A DNA stretch of 64,000 bases from Fibrobacteria bacterium (GTDB lineage Bacteria > Fibrobacterota > Fibrobacteria > UBA5070). This document shows, one piece after another, positions 40,402 to 49,219 of this stretch. Below the pieces are notes generated by a model that had not been told where the DNA came from, searched no databases, and saw only the letters and a program-made list of their open reading frames with translations. How positions within the stretch are numbered: position 1 is the stretch's first letter; each line of letters starts with the position of its first letter. The DNA is taken from NCBI GenBank assembly GCA_020633825.1, contig JACKCV010000002.1, positions 310,001 to 374,000 on the forward strand, in the 5' to 3' direction. The position numbers and the translations under genes are program-made.

Positions 40402-41293
40402 GGCGGGAACGATACCTTTCCAGGCTCTCCGTCAACGGGACCATCTGCAGGTTGACTTGCAGGACCTGGTCGGCGGGCAGATCGTCCGAACCCGTCTCCG
40501 CCAGGATGTCCCGACGCGCCTTCTCGAGAATCTGGCGGATGCGTGGAAGGCGGTCCCGGGAAACGGAGACGGTCACACTGGATACGTGGGAATCGGGACC
40601 CGATGGTCTTCCGATCTGGTCCATCGCCAACAGGAGCATCTGGCGCTTCAAGTTCGCCAGAGTGGCGGGATCGATGTCGCCGGGAGTCAGGCGCGGGCAG
40701 GAGTATTCGGTTTTCCCGTCAGGGTCGGTCTGGATGAGCTCCAGTCTTCGCAGGAGGGCGACGGCCTCCCGGGCTTCCTCGGGTTTGACCTGCGGACGGA
40801 AGAACCCCGCGAGTCCTTCCCAATCCTCTCCGAAGCCCCCGAAGACGGCGACCTCGCGCATGGCGATGTTCAGCCAGTGGGTGAAATACTCCGACTGGCT
40901 CCCCGTCACGCGTTGCACATGCTGGGCGGCTTGGAGGCGAAGAAGGTCCGACAGCAGATCCCGGCGACGATCGAGATGCGTCTCCTGGCTGTAGTGCACG
41001 AGCGCCCGGAAATAGGCGGCGGCTTCTCCCACCAGGCCCAGCGCGTGCAGGCACTTGTCGATGGAGTCGTCGGAAAGGTTCCTGCGCCCCTGGATCACTT
41101 CGGACAGGAACGCGTGGGAAGCGAAACCCGCCTTGCGTGCGAAGACCCGGTAGGAGAAGGTGCGGACCAGAAGTCGCTTGGCCTCGAACCATTCCCGCAG
41201 ATAATCGCGGTGGTCGAGGAAGCCGAAAACCGCGGGCAGTTCCACCTGGGCGGCCCGCGATTCCGAACTGGGCTTTGGGATTCTGGGAGTCAT
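40394..41293 (-). CDS. TIGR02147-family putative transcriptional regulator
   Basis: 299 residues. The N-terminal segment VFGFLDHRDYLREWFEAKRL is followed by a helix-turn-helix (YRVFARKAGFASHAFLSEVIQGRRNL), as in the TIGR02147 family best known from multiple Fibrobacter paralogues. The C-terminal half (LSDDSIDKCLHALGL, FRALVHYSQ, VTVSVSRDRLPRIRQILEKA) also matches the family pattern. It is followed by a lipoprotein gene overlapping by 8 bases, so it may control a surface lipoprotein. TAAACT (41304-41309 minus) starts 16 bases before the ATG. Confidence 0.88.
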   Translation of the reverse strand: MTPRIPKPSSESRAAQVELPAVFGFLDHRDYLREWFEAKRLLVRTFSYRVFARKAGFASHAFLSEVIQGRRNLSDDSIDKCLHALGLVGEAAAYFRALVHYSQETHLDRRRDLLSDLLRLQAAQHVQRVTGSQSEYFTHWLNIAMREVAVFGGFGEDWEGLAGFFRPQVKPEEAREAVALLRRLELIQTDPDGKTEYSCPRLTPGDIDPATLANLKRQMLLLAMDQIGRPSGPDSHVSSVTVSVSRDRLPRIRQILEKARRDILAETGSDDLPADQVLQVNLQMVPLTESLERYRSRHA

Positions 41294-41483
41294 CGTACCA
41301 GGAAGTTTATCCCCGGGAAGGCTTCCCGAACAGCATCCTCATGCGGGTGCGACGGCCTTTCGTACTCCTGGGCGGAACGATCCCGAGGTCGAACGATTAG
41401 GTTTACCCGTTCCCGAGAACCCGGAGGGGCCCAGCGGCCGTGCCGGGGCGAACCCACCACGAACCTGTCCATGAGGAGGACCC

Positions 41484-42020
41484 ATGCGTTTCCTGTCGAT
41501 CGTTCTCGCCTTCCTGGCGTCGGCATCCCTGGCCGAGACCACCCCGGTCAAGACCTACAAGGTCGATTTCACCGGAGTGGATTCCGTACAGGCCACGATC
41601 TACACGACGTATGGTCCCATGACCTTCGATCTGGCCTTTTCCAAGGCACCCCAGACCGTGGCGAATTTCCAGGCCCTCGCCGATTCCGGCTTCTACGACG
41701 GCTTGCTCTTCCATCGCGTGATCCAGGGATTCATGGCGCAAGGGGGGGACCCCAAGGGGGATGGAACGGGAGGGCCCGGCTGGAGGATCATCGACGAATT
41801 CGATTCGACCCTCCACCACCTTCCCGGTGCCCTTTCCATGGCCAATGCCGGACCGGGAACCGGTGGCAGCCAGTTCTTCGTCGTCCAGGCCGACCAGCGG
41901 CACCTCGACGGAAAGCACACGGTTTTCGGATCCCTGCAAACGGGATGGGATGTCTCCTGCCTCATCGAACGTGGGGACAAGATCGATTCGGTGCGGGTGC
42001 GCACGGTCCGCAAGCCCTGA
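41484..42020 (+). CDS. Secreted cyclophilin-type peptidyl-prolyl isomerase
   Basis: 178 residues from ATG 41484 (GAGGAGG upstream). Signal peptide LSIVLAFLASASLA; the mature part is a compact cyclophilin domain with FHRVIQGFMAQGGDPKGDGTG, LSMANAGPGTGGSQFFV and HLDGKHTVFG. These include the catalytic Arg (FHRV) and the active-site Phe/Met/Gln set. Probably a periplasmic folding factor. A possible -10 (TAGGTT 41398-41403) lies ~80 bases upstream. Monocistronic by position. Confidence 0.95.
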   Translation: MRFLSIVLAFLASASLAETTPVKTYKVDFTGVDSVQATIYTTYGPMTFDLAFSKAPQTVANFQALADSGFYDGLLFHRVIQGFMAQGGDPKGDGTGGPGWRIIDEFDSTLHHLPGALSMANAGPGTGGSQFFVVQADQRHLDGKHTVFGSLQTGWDVSCLIERGDKIDSVRVRTVRKP

Positions 42021-42029
42021 GCCGGCTTC

Positions 42030-42054
42030 GCCCCCTTTTCGGGAAAGGGGGGGC
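42030..42054. terminator. Candidate terminator after the cyclophilin gene
   Basis: GCCCCCTTTTC (42030-42040) faces GAAAGGGGGGGC (42043-42054), forming a C/G-rich stem between two convergent genes. Confidence 0.45.
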
Positions 42055-42101
42055 GTCCGTCCCGCGAAGCCTTCGCGAAGGAGACGAACGGGGAGATCCG
42101 A

Positions 42102-42815
42102 TCAAGGGTCGTCGGATCGATTCCGAGGGGAGGACTTTCCGGGAGAGGGGGGGGCGAGAGAGGACGCCCCCGTGCCCGGTTCTCCTTCCGCGAGTCCTTG
42201 CTCCACTCCCAGGCGGACGAGTTCGCCGGTGCGTTTCAGCCCGAGTTTGTTCAGAAGCCGCGTCCGGTAGGTGTGCACCGTCTTGATCGAAAGGGACATC
42301 GACGCGGAGATCTCCCGCAGGGATTTTCCGCTGGAAAGCATCCTCAGGACATGGAACTCCCGGCCGGAAAGCTTGGCCGCGGCCGGTGGTTCGGCGGCCC
42401 CCTGGACGGCTTCGGCGAGAAGGTCCGCCAGGCGCGGCGAGATGGACTTCCTTCCCGCCAACAACGCCGAGACGGCATCGGTGAGACTGCTGGGCGCGGC
42501 ATCCTTGGTGAGGTATCCCGAGGCGCCACAGCGCAAGGCGCGAACTCCCATCCGTTCCTCGGGATGCATGGAGACGATCAGGATGGGAATTCGGAGTCCG
42601 GCCTTGCGGGCTCGCGCCAGGACCTCCAGCCCGTCGAGCAGGGGCATTCCGATGTCGAGGATGGCCAGGTCGAACCGATCCTCCAGCAGGAGGGCGAGGG
42701 CTTCCGGACCGTCGAGGGCGTGTTGCACGACGCATCCGGGCCATCCCGTGCGGAGCACGTTCTCGATCCCCTCTCGAAGAAGGGAATGGTCGTCGGCGAC
42801 AAGGAAGCGGTGCAC
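42102..42815 (-). CDS. NarL/FixJ-type response regulator
   Basis: 237 residues from GTG 42815; ATG 42914 would add 33 residues without receiver features. The receiver has D8/D9 (LVADDHS), D54 (LAILDIGMPLLDG), S of IVSMHP and K of LTKDAAP. The C-terminal LuxR-type helix-turn-helix is KLSGREFHVLRMLSSGKSLR with SLSIKTVHTYRTRLLNKLGL. It should bind DNA when phosphorylated. A Pro/Ser-rich tail (~30 residues) follows. No cognate kinase is adjacent; the divergent PhoH gene is a possible target. Start uncertain. Confidence 0.9.
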   Translation of the reverse strand: MHRFLVADDHSLLREGIENVLRTGWPGCVVQHALDGPEALALLLEDRFDLAILDIGMPLLDGLEVLARARKAGLRIPILIVSMHPEERMGVRALRCGASGYLTKDAAPSSLTDAVSALLAGRKSISPRLADLLAEAVQGAAEPPAAAKLSGREFHVLRMLSSGKSLREISASMSLSIKTVHTYRTRLLNKLGLKRTGELVRLGVEQGLAEGEPGTGASSLAPPSPGKSSPRNRSDDP

Positions 42816-42948
42816 CGACGAAATGTAGGTCCTGGAATCGCCGATCGTACTGAGGAGGTTTCTTCGCGTTCCTCCCCCTCTCCAGACCTCTCCGCGATGG
42901 TATCCTTCCAACATGCGACACGTTCCGTCGCCCACCAGGGAGAGCGCA

Positions 42949-44334
42949 ATGGCAGACGCCCGAAAGATCTTCGTCCTGGACACCTCCGTGGTGATCCACG
43001 ATCCCCACAGCATCTACACCTTCGGGGACAACGACGTGGTCATCCCCCTGGCGGTGATCTCCGAGATCGACATGTTCAAGGGGGGCGACGACCAGAAGGC
43101 GTTCAACGCCAGGGAGTTCAGCCGCACCCTGGATCGGCTCAAGGAGGAGCACGAAACCCTCCTGGAATTCGCCCCGCTGCCCGAACCCGCCACGGGAGGC
43201 ATCTGCATCTCCGGGGCCTTGGACTACGTGCGCAAGGTTCCCGCGGAATTCGACCAGGCCCGCAAGGATCGGGAGATCATCGCCACCGCGCTGCGTTGGG
43301 CGAAGGAGAATCCGGACCGACCGGTCATCCTGGTCTCCAAGGACACCAACGTGCGGCTCATGGGCCACGCCACGGGGCTGGTCACCGAGGACTACAAGCG
43401 CGGGCGCATCCAGGATGTCGACCTGCTCAGCCAGAACACCGTTTCCTTCTCCACCGACGACGCCAACGTGGACCGTCTGATGCGCGAAGGAAGCCTGCCC
43501 GTCTCCGAGTTGGGGCCCGAAGGGGAAAGGCTTCGCGAGAACGCCTGCCTGACCCTCCTGGGCAACGGGGACAGCCATGCCCGCTCGGCCTTGGCCGTGG
43601 TCGAACGGAACGCCGAAGGATTGGTCCTCAAGCGTCTCCTGCGCGACGAGTCGCGGTTGTGGAGTCTGGTTCCCCGCAACCGCGAACAGATCTTCGCCGC
43701 AACCCTCCTGCGGAACCCTTCGGTCCGCCTGGTCACCCTCGTGGGCAAGGCCGGAACCGGGAAGACCCTGCTGGCCATGGCGGCGGGACTCGACCAGGTC
43801 CTGGAACCCAAGCGTCGGCAATACCGCAAGATCGTGGTGATGAGGCCCCTGGTTTCCGTGGGCAAGGAGATGGGGTGGCTCCCGGGCGACGTCAACGAGA
43901 AGATCCATCCTTGGATGAAACCCATCTTCGACAACGTCCAGCTGCTCCTGGGCGACGAGAAGAAGGAGAAGGGGGGCGAGTCCCACGGACACCACCAGTT
44001 CCGGCTGCAGCAGCTCCTGGAACAGGGGATCATCGAGCTCGAGGCGATGAGCTTCGTGCGCGGACGCTCCATCAACGACGCCTTCATCGTCATCGACGAA
44101 GCGCAGAATCTGACTCCCCACGAGATGAAGACGCTCATGACCCGGGCGGCGGGGCGGAGCAAGGTGGTACTCACGGGCGACCTCCAGCAGATCGACACGC
44201 CCTATCTCGACGCCCATTCCTCGGGTCTGACCCACGTGGTGAAGAAATTCAGGGACCAGCCCATCGCGGGGCACTGCACCCTCACCAAGGGGGAACGCTC
44301 GGAGTTGGCCGAGCTCGCCGCGGACCTCCTGTGA
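42949..44334 (+). CDS. PIN-PhoH fusion ATPase (PhoH2/YlaK-like)
   Basis: 461 residues from ATG 42949 (AGGGAGAG 6 bases upstream). ATG 42913 is an alternative because TATCCT (42901-42906) starts exactly 12 bases before it. The N-terminal PIN ribonuclease domain has acidic residues in FVLDTSVVIHD, ISEID and LVSKDTNVR. The PhoH ATPase/helicase domain has Walker A VGKAGTGKTLLA and Walker B FIVIDEAQNLT, plus TGDLQQIDTPY. PhoH2 proteins unwind and cleave RNA. Catalytic residues of both domains are present. A hairpin follows the stop. Confidence 0.95.
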   Translation: MADARKIFVLDTSVVIHDPHSIYTFGDNDVVIPLAVISEIDMFKGGDDQKAFNAREFSRTLDRLKEEHETLLEFAPLPEPATGGICISGALDYVRKVPAEFDQARKDREIIATALRWAKENPDRPVILVSKDTNVRLMGHATGLVTEDYKRGRIQDVDLLSQNTVSFSTDDANVDRLMREGSLPVSELGPEGERLRENACLTLLGNGDSHARSALAVVERNAEGLVLKRLLRDESRLWSLVPRNREQIFAATLLRNPSVRLVTLVGKAGTGKTLLAMAAGLDQVLEPKRRQYRKIVVMRPLVSVGKEMGWLPGDVNEKIHPWMKPIFDNVQLLLGDEKKEKGGESHGHHQFRLQQLLEQGIIELEAMSFVRGRSINDAFIVIDEAQNLTPHEMKTLMTRAAGRSKVVLTGDLQQIDTPYLDAHSSGLTHVVKKFRDQPIAGHCTLTKGERSELAELAADLL

Positions 44335-44343
44335 CGCGATTTC

Positions 44344-44367
44344 CCGGGCACCTGTTCGGGTGCCCGG
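44344..44367 (+). terminator. Candidate terminator after PhoH
   Basis: CCGGGCACC (44344-44352) pairs perfectly with GGTGCCCGG (44359-44367), 6-base loop, no T-run. Confidence 0.55.
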
Positions 44368-44444
44368 ATCCGTGGGGGCGCGGGGATTCCGGGAGGCGGA
44401 TGGGGCTTCGATCCCGCCTTCCCCCCTTCGGCCGGGACATGAAC

Positions 44445-44450
44445 TAGCAT
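44445..44450 (+). promoter_or_regulatory. Putative -10 element close to start codon
   Basis: TAGCAT at 44445-44450 begins 18 bases before ATG 44463; no -35 or ribosome-binding site is evident. Confidence 0.4.
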
Positions 44451-44462
44451 TCACCCCCTACG

Positions 44463-45386
44463 ATGCAACCGGTCCTCCACGCTCCCGACTCCTCCTTCGC
44501 GGCCCTGCTGCGGCAGATCCGCGCCGTCGCCCGCCTGGACTCCACGGTCCTGCTCCTGGGGGAGTCCGGAACCGGCAAGGAGGTCTGCGCCCGCACCCTG
44601 CACGAGCAGTCCCGGCGGGGATCGGCCGTCTTCGTCGCGCTCAATTGCGCGGCGATCCCGCCCACCCTCCTGGAAAGCGAACTGTTCGGACACGAGAGGG
44701 GCGCCTTCACCGGGGCCCACGCCCAGCGTGCGGGAAGGTTCGAGCAGGCCGACGGAGGAACCTTGTTCCTCGACGAAGTGGGAGAGCTGTCCCTCACCGC
44801 GCAGGCTTCGCTCCTGCGCGTCCTGCAGGAAAGACGCGTCTGCCGGGTGGGCGGCTCCGAGGAGATCGATGTCGATTTCCGTCTGGTGGCGGCCACCCAC
44901 CGGGACCTCTGGGGGATGGTCCAGGCCGGGACGTTCCGACAGGACCTCTACTTCCGCCTGCACGTGGTGGCGCTCCGGGTCCCTCCCCTGCGGGAACGCA
45001 TCGCCGACATCCCCTTCCTGGCCAAGGGGCTCCTCTCCCGGGTGTCCACGCGGCTGCGCGAGCCCGCTCCTCGACTGGAGCCCGGCGCCCTGCAGGAGCT
45101 CATGCGCTACGACTGGCCGGGAAACGTGCGCGAGCTGGAGAACCTGATGGAGAGGTTCGTGGCCCTGCACCCGCTCGGGATGGATCTGCGCGAACTCGTC
45201 GAGGAAAGTCGGCGTCGCCAGCAGCGTCCTCCCGAAGACCCCCTGCAACGCGAGCGCAAATCCCTCCAGGAGCTGCTCGAGAGGCACGGGGGGCATCGCT
45301 CCCGTGCCGCGGCGGAATTGGGGATTTCCCGACGTGCCCTGACCTACAGGCTGCAGCGAACCGGGCTCACCCGCGTTCGGGGGTGA
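44463..45386 (+). CDS. Sigma-54-dependent activator lacking an N-terminal sensory domain
   Basis: 307 residues. The AAA+ domain begins almost at the N-terminus: Walker A GESGTGKE (33-40), the sigma-54 contact loop GAFTGA (80-85), Walker B LFLDEVGE, the R-finger region (FRQDLYFRL) and PLRERIADIPFLAKG. C-terminal Fis-type helix-turn-helix: GHRSRAAAELGISRRALTYR. There is no receiver, PAS or GAF domain, like PspF, so activity is probably controlled by a separate partner. Its last 20 bases overlap the 3' end of ppk1 on the opposite strand. Confidence 0.94.
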   Translation: MQPVLHAPDSSFAALLRQIRAVARLDSTVLLLGESGTGKEVCARTLHEQSRRGSAVFVALNCAAIPPTLLESELFGHERGAFTGAHAQRAGRFEQADGGTLFLDEVGELSLTAQASLLRVLQERRVCRVGGSEEIDVDFRLVAATHRDLWGMVQAGTFRQDLYFRLHVVALRVPPLRERIADIPFLAKGLLSRVSTRLREPAPRLEPGALQELMRYDWPGNVRELENLMERFVALHPLGMDLRELVEESRRRQQRPPEDPLQRERKSLQELLERHGGHRSRAAAELGISRRALTYRLQRTGLTRVRG

Positions 45387-47457
45387 GACTCCGACCCTTG
45401 TCGAGTTCCTGGAGCCAACCGCGGATCCCCACCTGGGAATCGAAGCGGGGGAGGAATCCGGGAAGGCGCGCGTCGGCGTCCTCCACATCCCAGATGCGGG
45501 CGTTCTCGGTGTCCCGCCACTGGAGATCGAAGACTTCCAGGAGCTGCTGGCGCAAGGCCCGGTCGCGGATGGGGCAGGACACCTCCACGCGGTTGTCCAT
45601 GTTGCGGGGCATCCAATCGGCCGAGGTCAGGTACACCTGGGGCTTGCCGCCGTTGGCGAACATCAGGCAACGGGCGTGCTCCAGGTAGCGTCCCACCAGG
45701 GAGCGCGCTTCCAGGTGCAGGGAATCCCCCGGTACCAGGGAATTCATGGATCGCACCAGCAACCGGACATCGACTCCGGACTCCGAGGCGTCGACCAGGG
45801 CGTCGATGAGGTCCGCATCCGCGAGGTTGTTCAGGCGCAACCGGATCCAGGCTTCCTTGCCGGCCTTGGCCGCCTTGCGCTCGGCTTGGATGTGCTTCAT
45901 CAGACGGTCCCGGGCATTGAACGGCGAGACCACCAGGTGGCGGAAGTCGGGCACCTTGTAGTTGTTCTGGAAGAATTCGAAGACCTGGGCGACTTCCTCG
46001 GTGATGGCGGGGTCGGCGGTGAGAAGAAGGTGGTCGGTGTAGACCCGCGCCGTCTCCTCGTTGAAATTCCCGGTGCCGATCGCGGCGAAATGCTTGTTGC
46101 GACGACCTTCGCGGCGCGTCACGAGGCAGAGTTTGGAATGGACCTTCAGGCCTCGGACGCCGAGGATCACGTCCACGCCCTCGTCGCGCAGCTCGTCCGC
46201 CCAGGCGATGTTGTTCTGCTCGTCGAATCGGGCCAGGACCTCCAGGAGCACCGTGACCTTCTTGCCGTTGCGGGCCGCGTTGATCAGGGCGTTGAGGACG
46301 CTCGATTCCTGGCTCACCCGGTAGACGGTCAAGCGGATGTGCGTCACTTCGGGATCGATGGCGGATTCCCGCAGGAGGTCGAGGAAGTGGTCGAAGTTGT
46401 GGTAGGGGAAATGCAGCAACACGTCTCGGCGGGCCACCGTCGACAGCACGCGCTCCCGTCCGGCCAGGTCGGGATGCAGCAGTGGTTCCTCGGGCGTGGA
46501 GGCCAGATGGCGGGAACCCAGCCGAGGGAAATCGTCGAAATCCTTGAAGTTGTGGTATCGCATCCCGGGGATGCGCGAGTCCGCCCGGGTGAGGTCGAGT
46601 TTCCGCAGCAACTGCGCGAGCAACGCCTCGGGCATGCCGCGATCGTGGACCAGTCGCACCGGTTTTCCGGTCGCCCGTTTCTTGAGCCCCTGGTGGACCC
46701 GTCGCAGGTACCCTTCGACCAGGCTGTCCTCGAGATCGATCTCCGCGTCGCGCGTGACCTTGAAGGCCCAGGCATGGACGGATTTTGGCGAGAACAGGGA
46801 AAACACCTCCGGCAGACCGAAGCGCACGATGTCCTCCAGGAGCATCACGCTGGTCTCCCCGGCCCGGGAGGGGAGCACCCAGAATCGCGGGAGGGTGTCG
46901 GTGGGAACCTCGACGAGGGCGAAGGGAGGGGTTCCCGCCGAGGCTCCCTGGAGACGGATCGCCAGATGGAGCACGTGGTCGTCCAGCGCGGGCATTTCCC
47001 GTCCTCGCGCGAGGAGGATGGGAACCAGCCTGGGGCGCACCTTCCGCTGGAAGATCTTCCGGACATGGTCGGTCTGCGGGCCGTCGAGGTGGGTCTCATC
47101 GACGATGTGGATGCCCTCCCTCTCCATTTCCCGGGCGATGGAGCCCCAGATGGCTTCGAACTGGTCGGACAGGGCGCCCACCCGGGAGCGGATCTCCTTC
47201 AGCAACTGGCGGACGGTCTTTCCGCAGATCTTGTGCCCCATCCCCTCCTCGGATTCCAGGCGCTGCAATCCCGCCACCCGCACCCGGTAGAATTCATCGA
47301 GGTTGTTGGAATAGATCGCCAAGAACCGCAACCGATCCCACAGGGGGTGGCGAGGAGACGCCGCCTCGTGGAGGACGCGTTCGTTGAATTGCAGCCAGGA
47401 CAGTTCCTTGGGGCGCAGGAGGGTGGGGGCGGAGGACCGGTCGCGGCGAGCCTTCAT
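45367..47457 (-). CDS. ppk1: Polyphosphate kinase 1
   Basis: 696 residues from ATG 47457. Polymerises ATP gamma-phosphate into polyphosphate. N domain ELSWLQFNERVLHEA and FLAIYSNNLDEFYRVRVAG; ATP-binding and PLD-like C domains with HFPYHNFDHFLDLLRES, TVYRVSQESSVLNALINAA and the phosphohistidine site KVHSKLCLV (H440). Later IGTGNFNEETARVYTDHLLL and RYLEHARCLMF are typical of PPK1. The upstream reading frame to 49179 is a shadow. TACCTT (47466-47471 minus) starts 14 bases before the ATG. The tail overlaps the sigma-54 activator gene. Confidence 0.97.
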   Translation of the reverse strand: MKARRDRSSAPTLLRPKELSWLQFNERVLHEAASPRHPLWDRLRFLAIYSNNLDEFYRVRVAGLQRLESEEGMGHKICGKTVRQLLKEIRSRVGALSDQFEAIWGSIAREMEREGIHIVDETHLDGPQTDHVRKIFQRKVRPRLVPILLARGREMPALDDHVLHLAIRLQGASAGTPPFALVEVPTDTLPRFWVLPSRAGETSVMLLEDIVRFGLPEVFSLFSPKSVHAWAFKVTRDAEIDLEDSLVEGYLRRVHQGLKKRATGKPVRLVHDRGMPEALLAQLLRKLDLTRADSRIPGMRYHNFKDFDDFPRLGSRHLASTPEEPLLHPDLAGRERVLSTVARRDVLLHFPYHNFDHFLDLLRESAIDPEVTHIRLTVYRVSQESSVLNALINAARNGKKVTVLLEVLARFDEQNNIAWADELRDEGVDVILGVRGLKVHSKLCLVTRREGRRNKHFAAIGTGNFNEETARVYTDHLLLTADPAITEEVAQVFEFFQNNYKVPDFRHLVVSPFNARDRLMKHIQAERKAAKAGKEAWIRLRLNNLADADLIDALVDASESGVDVRLLVRSMNSLVPGDSLHLEARSLVGRYLEHARCLMFANGGKPQVYLTSADWMPRNMDNRVEVSCPIRDRALRQQLLEVFDLQWRDTENARIWDVEDADARLPGFLPRFDSQVGIRGWLQELDKGRSLTPERG

Positions 47458-47573
47458 AGGCCTCAAAGGTAGCTGGATCCTGTTGCGGCGATGTTTCGCG
47501 GGATTCCTCCGACTCGCCATCGGGGAAGGCGAGCTCCGGAGGGTCCGGGAATCCCGGTGGGAGGGGAACGGCC

Positions 47574-49046
47574 TTATCGCGGGGCGTTCCCGCCGTACAT
47601 CGGGGGGACCCGGCCGACCTCCACCTCCAACCCGTGCTCCAAGGCGTACTCGATCACCAGGTCGGACTCCCACGTTTCGGTCCATTCGGGATTGGCACTC
47701 GCCTCGGAAATCCCCATCAGCTCGAAGATGTCGTTGCGCAATTGCCGGGGAATGGCGATGCGATAGTAGGCGGACTTGTCGAGAGGCTTCCCGCCCACCG
47801 TCGCCGCGATGGGGTTGCCGCCGAACATCGAACTGTCGGGGGAGCAGGTGAGGCCGGATACGAACAGGAACTCCTTGGAGCGCCGCATCTGCCGCTGCAG
47901 GACCTTCATGACATCCGAGCCGGGAAGGGTGAAGACGGAGGCCATGTTCAATCCCGGCGGGACGGCATTCCAGACATCCCCGACCCGGACCTTCCCCTTG
48001 GGAAATCCGGATCGGATCCAGGAAGCGGGAACGAAGGCGATGTCGGAGCCGGTCTTGATGCGCAACGCGTCGGCCATCCAGTCCCCGAGAGGGCCTTCGC
48101 GGCGTGTGGTGGGCCAGGCTTGGCGCAGGACACCGACTTCCCGGGCCTGGAAAGCCGCGACGAGGGAGTCGTGGTGGTTGCGCATGGATTTCCAGGCGGC
48201 GTTCAAGGGTCTTCCGGCGGGGACCTTCACCGGGGCGACGGAGATGGTCCATCCGGTATCGGTGGATTCCAGGTCGATGCGTGCCACCTGGGCCCCGCCG
48301 GCGGGGAGGGTGGCGATCCAGGTCTTGCCCACTCTCCGGGGTGGAAGGTCCGCCTTCGGGACGCCGGGCACGGGGGCGAGAAGGACGAGGTCGACGCCGG
48401 GGATCTTCGCCACGGTCTGGGCGACAGAAGAGCCTCCGTGCACCAGGACCGCCACGAGTCGGGCGCCTTTGGCACGCAACTCGGAAACTTCCCCTTCGAC
48501 GGCATTGGCCACGGGGTCCACGCGCATGTCCCCGTTCCGGGCTGGCCGCTGCGGGTAATCGAGGTCGGGATCGCCGATGCCCACGATGCCGATGGTTCCG
48601 GAGTCGTCGCAGCACAGCAGGGACCGGCTCCCCCCGATGGGTTCGTCGTCGACGTTGCGCCGCAAGTTGGCGGTCAGGACGGGGAAGTCGATCACTTTGA
48701 GGAGGGAATCGAGCCGGGACCGATCCCAATCGAAGTCCCCGAGCCCCAGGGTCATGGCATCCGGGCGGATCCAATTCATTTCCGCGGTGCTGGAAAGTCC
48801 TCGGGTCAAGTGGGCGATCCGCGAACCCAGGAACGCTTCCCCTCCGTCGACCACCACCAGGGGCCTTCCCGAGGTCTTGCTCGCTTCCCGTGCGCTGTCG
48901 ACCAGGAGTTTCAGCCCGGAGGGAATCTCCCCGTGGAGATCGGTCCAGGCCAGGAAGGTGGCGCTCGAGCCGGGTGCGGCAAGAGCGGGAGCGTGGCAGA
49001 ACGTGAGAACGGCAAGGGTCAGGGCGAAGCGGGAGCGCTGGTTCAT
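47574..49046 (-). CDS. Secreted 5'-nucleotidase/UshA-like protein, catalytic site doubtful
   Basis: 490 residues from ATG 49046 (AGAGGAG 8 bases upstream). Signal peptide LTLAVLTFCHAPALA. The N-terminal half resembles the calcineurin-like phosphoesterase domain (FLAWTDLHGEIPSGLK, LVVVDGGEAFLGS, VAVLVHGGSSVAQT), but the usual DxH and GNHD motifs read TDLHG and GLGDFDWD. The C-terminal half matches the 5'-nucleotidase substrate domain (EGPLGDWMADALRIKTGSDI, VRVGDVWNAVPPGLNMAS). Metal binding may be altered. Likely periplasmic; phosphate scavenging is possible but uncertain. Confidence 0.78.
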   Translation of the reverse strand: MNQRSRFALTLAVLTFCHAPALAAPGSSATFLAWTDLHGEIPSGLKLLVDSAREASKTSGRPLVVVDGGEAFLGSRIAHLTRGLSSTAEMNWIRPDAMTLGLGDFDWDRSRLDSLLKVIDFPVLTANLRRNVDDEPIGGSRSLLCCDDSGTIGIVGIGDPDLDYPQRPARNGDMRVDPVANAVEGEVSELRAKGARLVAVLVHGGSSVAQTVAKIPGVDLVLLAPVPGVPKADLPPRRVGKTWIATLPAGGAQVARIDLESTDTGWTISVAPVKVPAGRPLNAAWKSMRNHHDSLVAAFQAREVGVLRQAWPTTRREGPLGDWMADALRIKTGSDIAFVPASWIRSGFPKGKVRVGDVWNAVPPGLNMASVFTLPGSDVMKVLQRQMRRSKEFLFVSGLTCSPDSSMFGGNPIAATVGGKPLDKSAYYRIAIPRQLRNDIFELMGISEASANPEWTETWESDLVIEYALEHGLEVEVGRVPPMYGGNAPR

Positions 49047-49201
49047 CGCTGGACTCCTCTCTCGAGTGAAGTGGCCGGGACGGCGAACCGGGTGGGAGTC
49101 GCGTTCCGACGGCGCAGGAAGAGATGAAACCAAGGTAGTCTTCCATGCTCGGGGAGATGTGTCCAGGCCAAGAGCGCAAGGGCGACGATCCCCCGGGGAA
49201 C

Positions 49202-49207
49202 TAGAAT
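49202..49207 (+). promoter_or_regulatory. Putative -10 element close to start codon
   Basis: TAGAAT at 49202-49207 begins 18 bases before ATG 49220; no ribosome-binding site lies between. Confidence 0.45.
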
Positions 49208-49219
49208 TCCCCGCCTACC

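Noticed and set aside
45367..49179. A continuous 1270-codon minus-strand frame suggesting a ppk1-nucleotidase fusion
   Set aside because: Only the part from 47457 encodes PPK1; the rest is an out-of-frame shadow of the nucleotidase gene, Arg/Pro-rich and without motifs.
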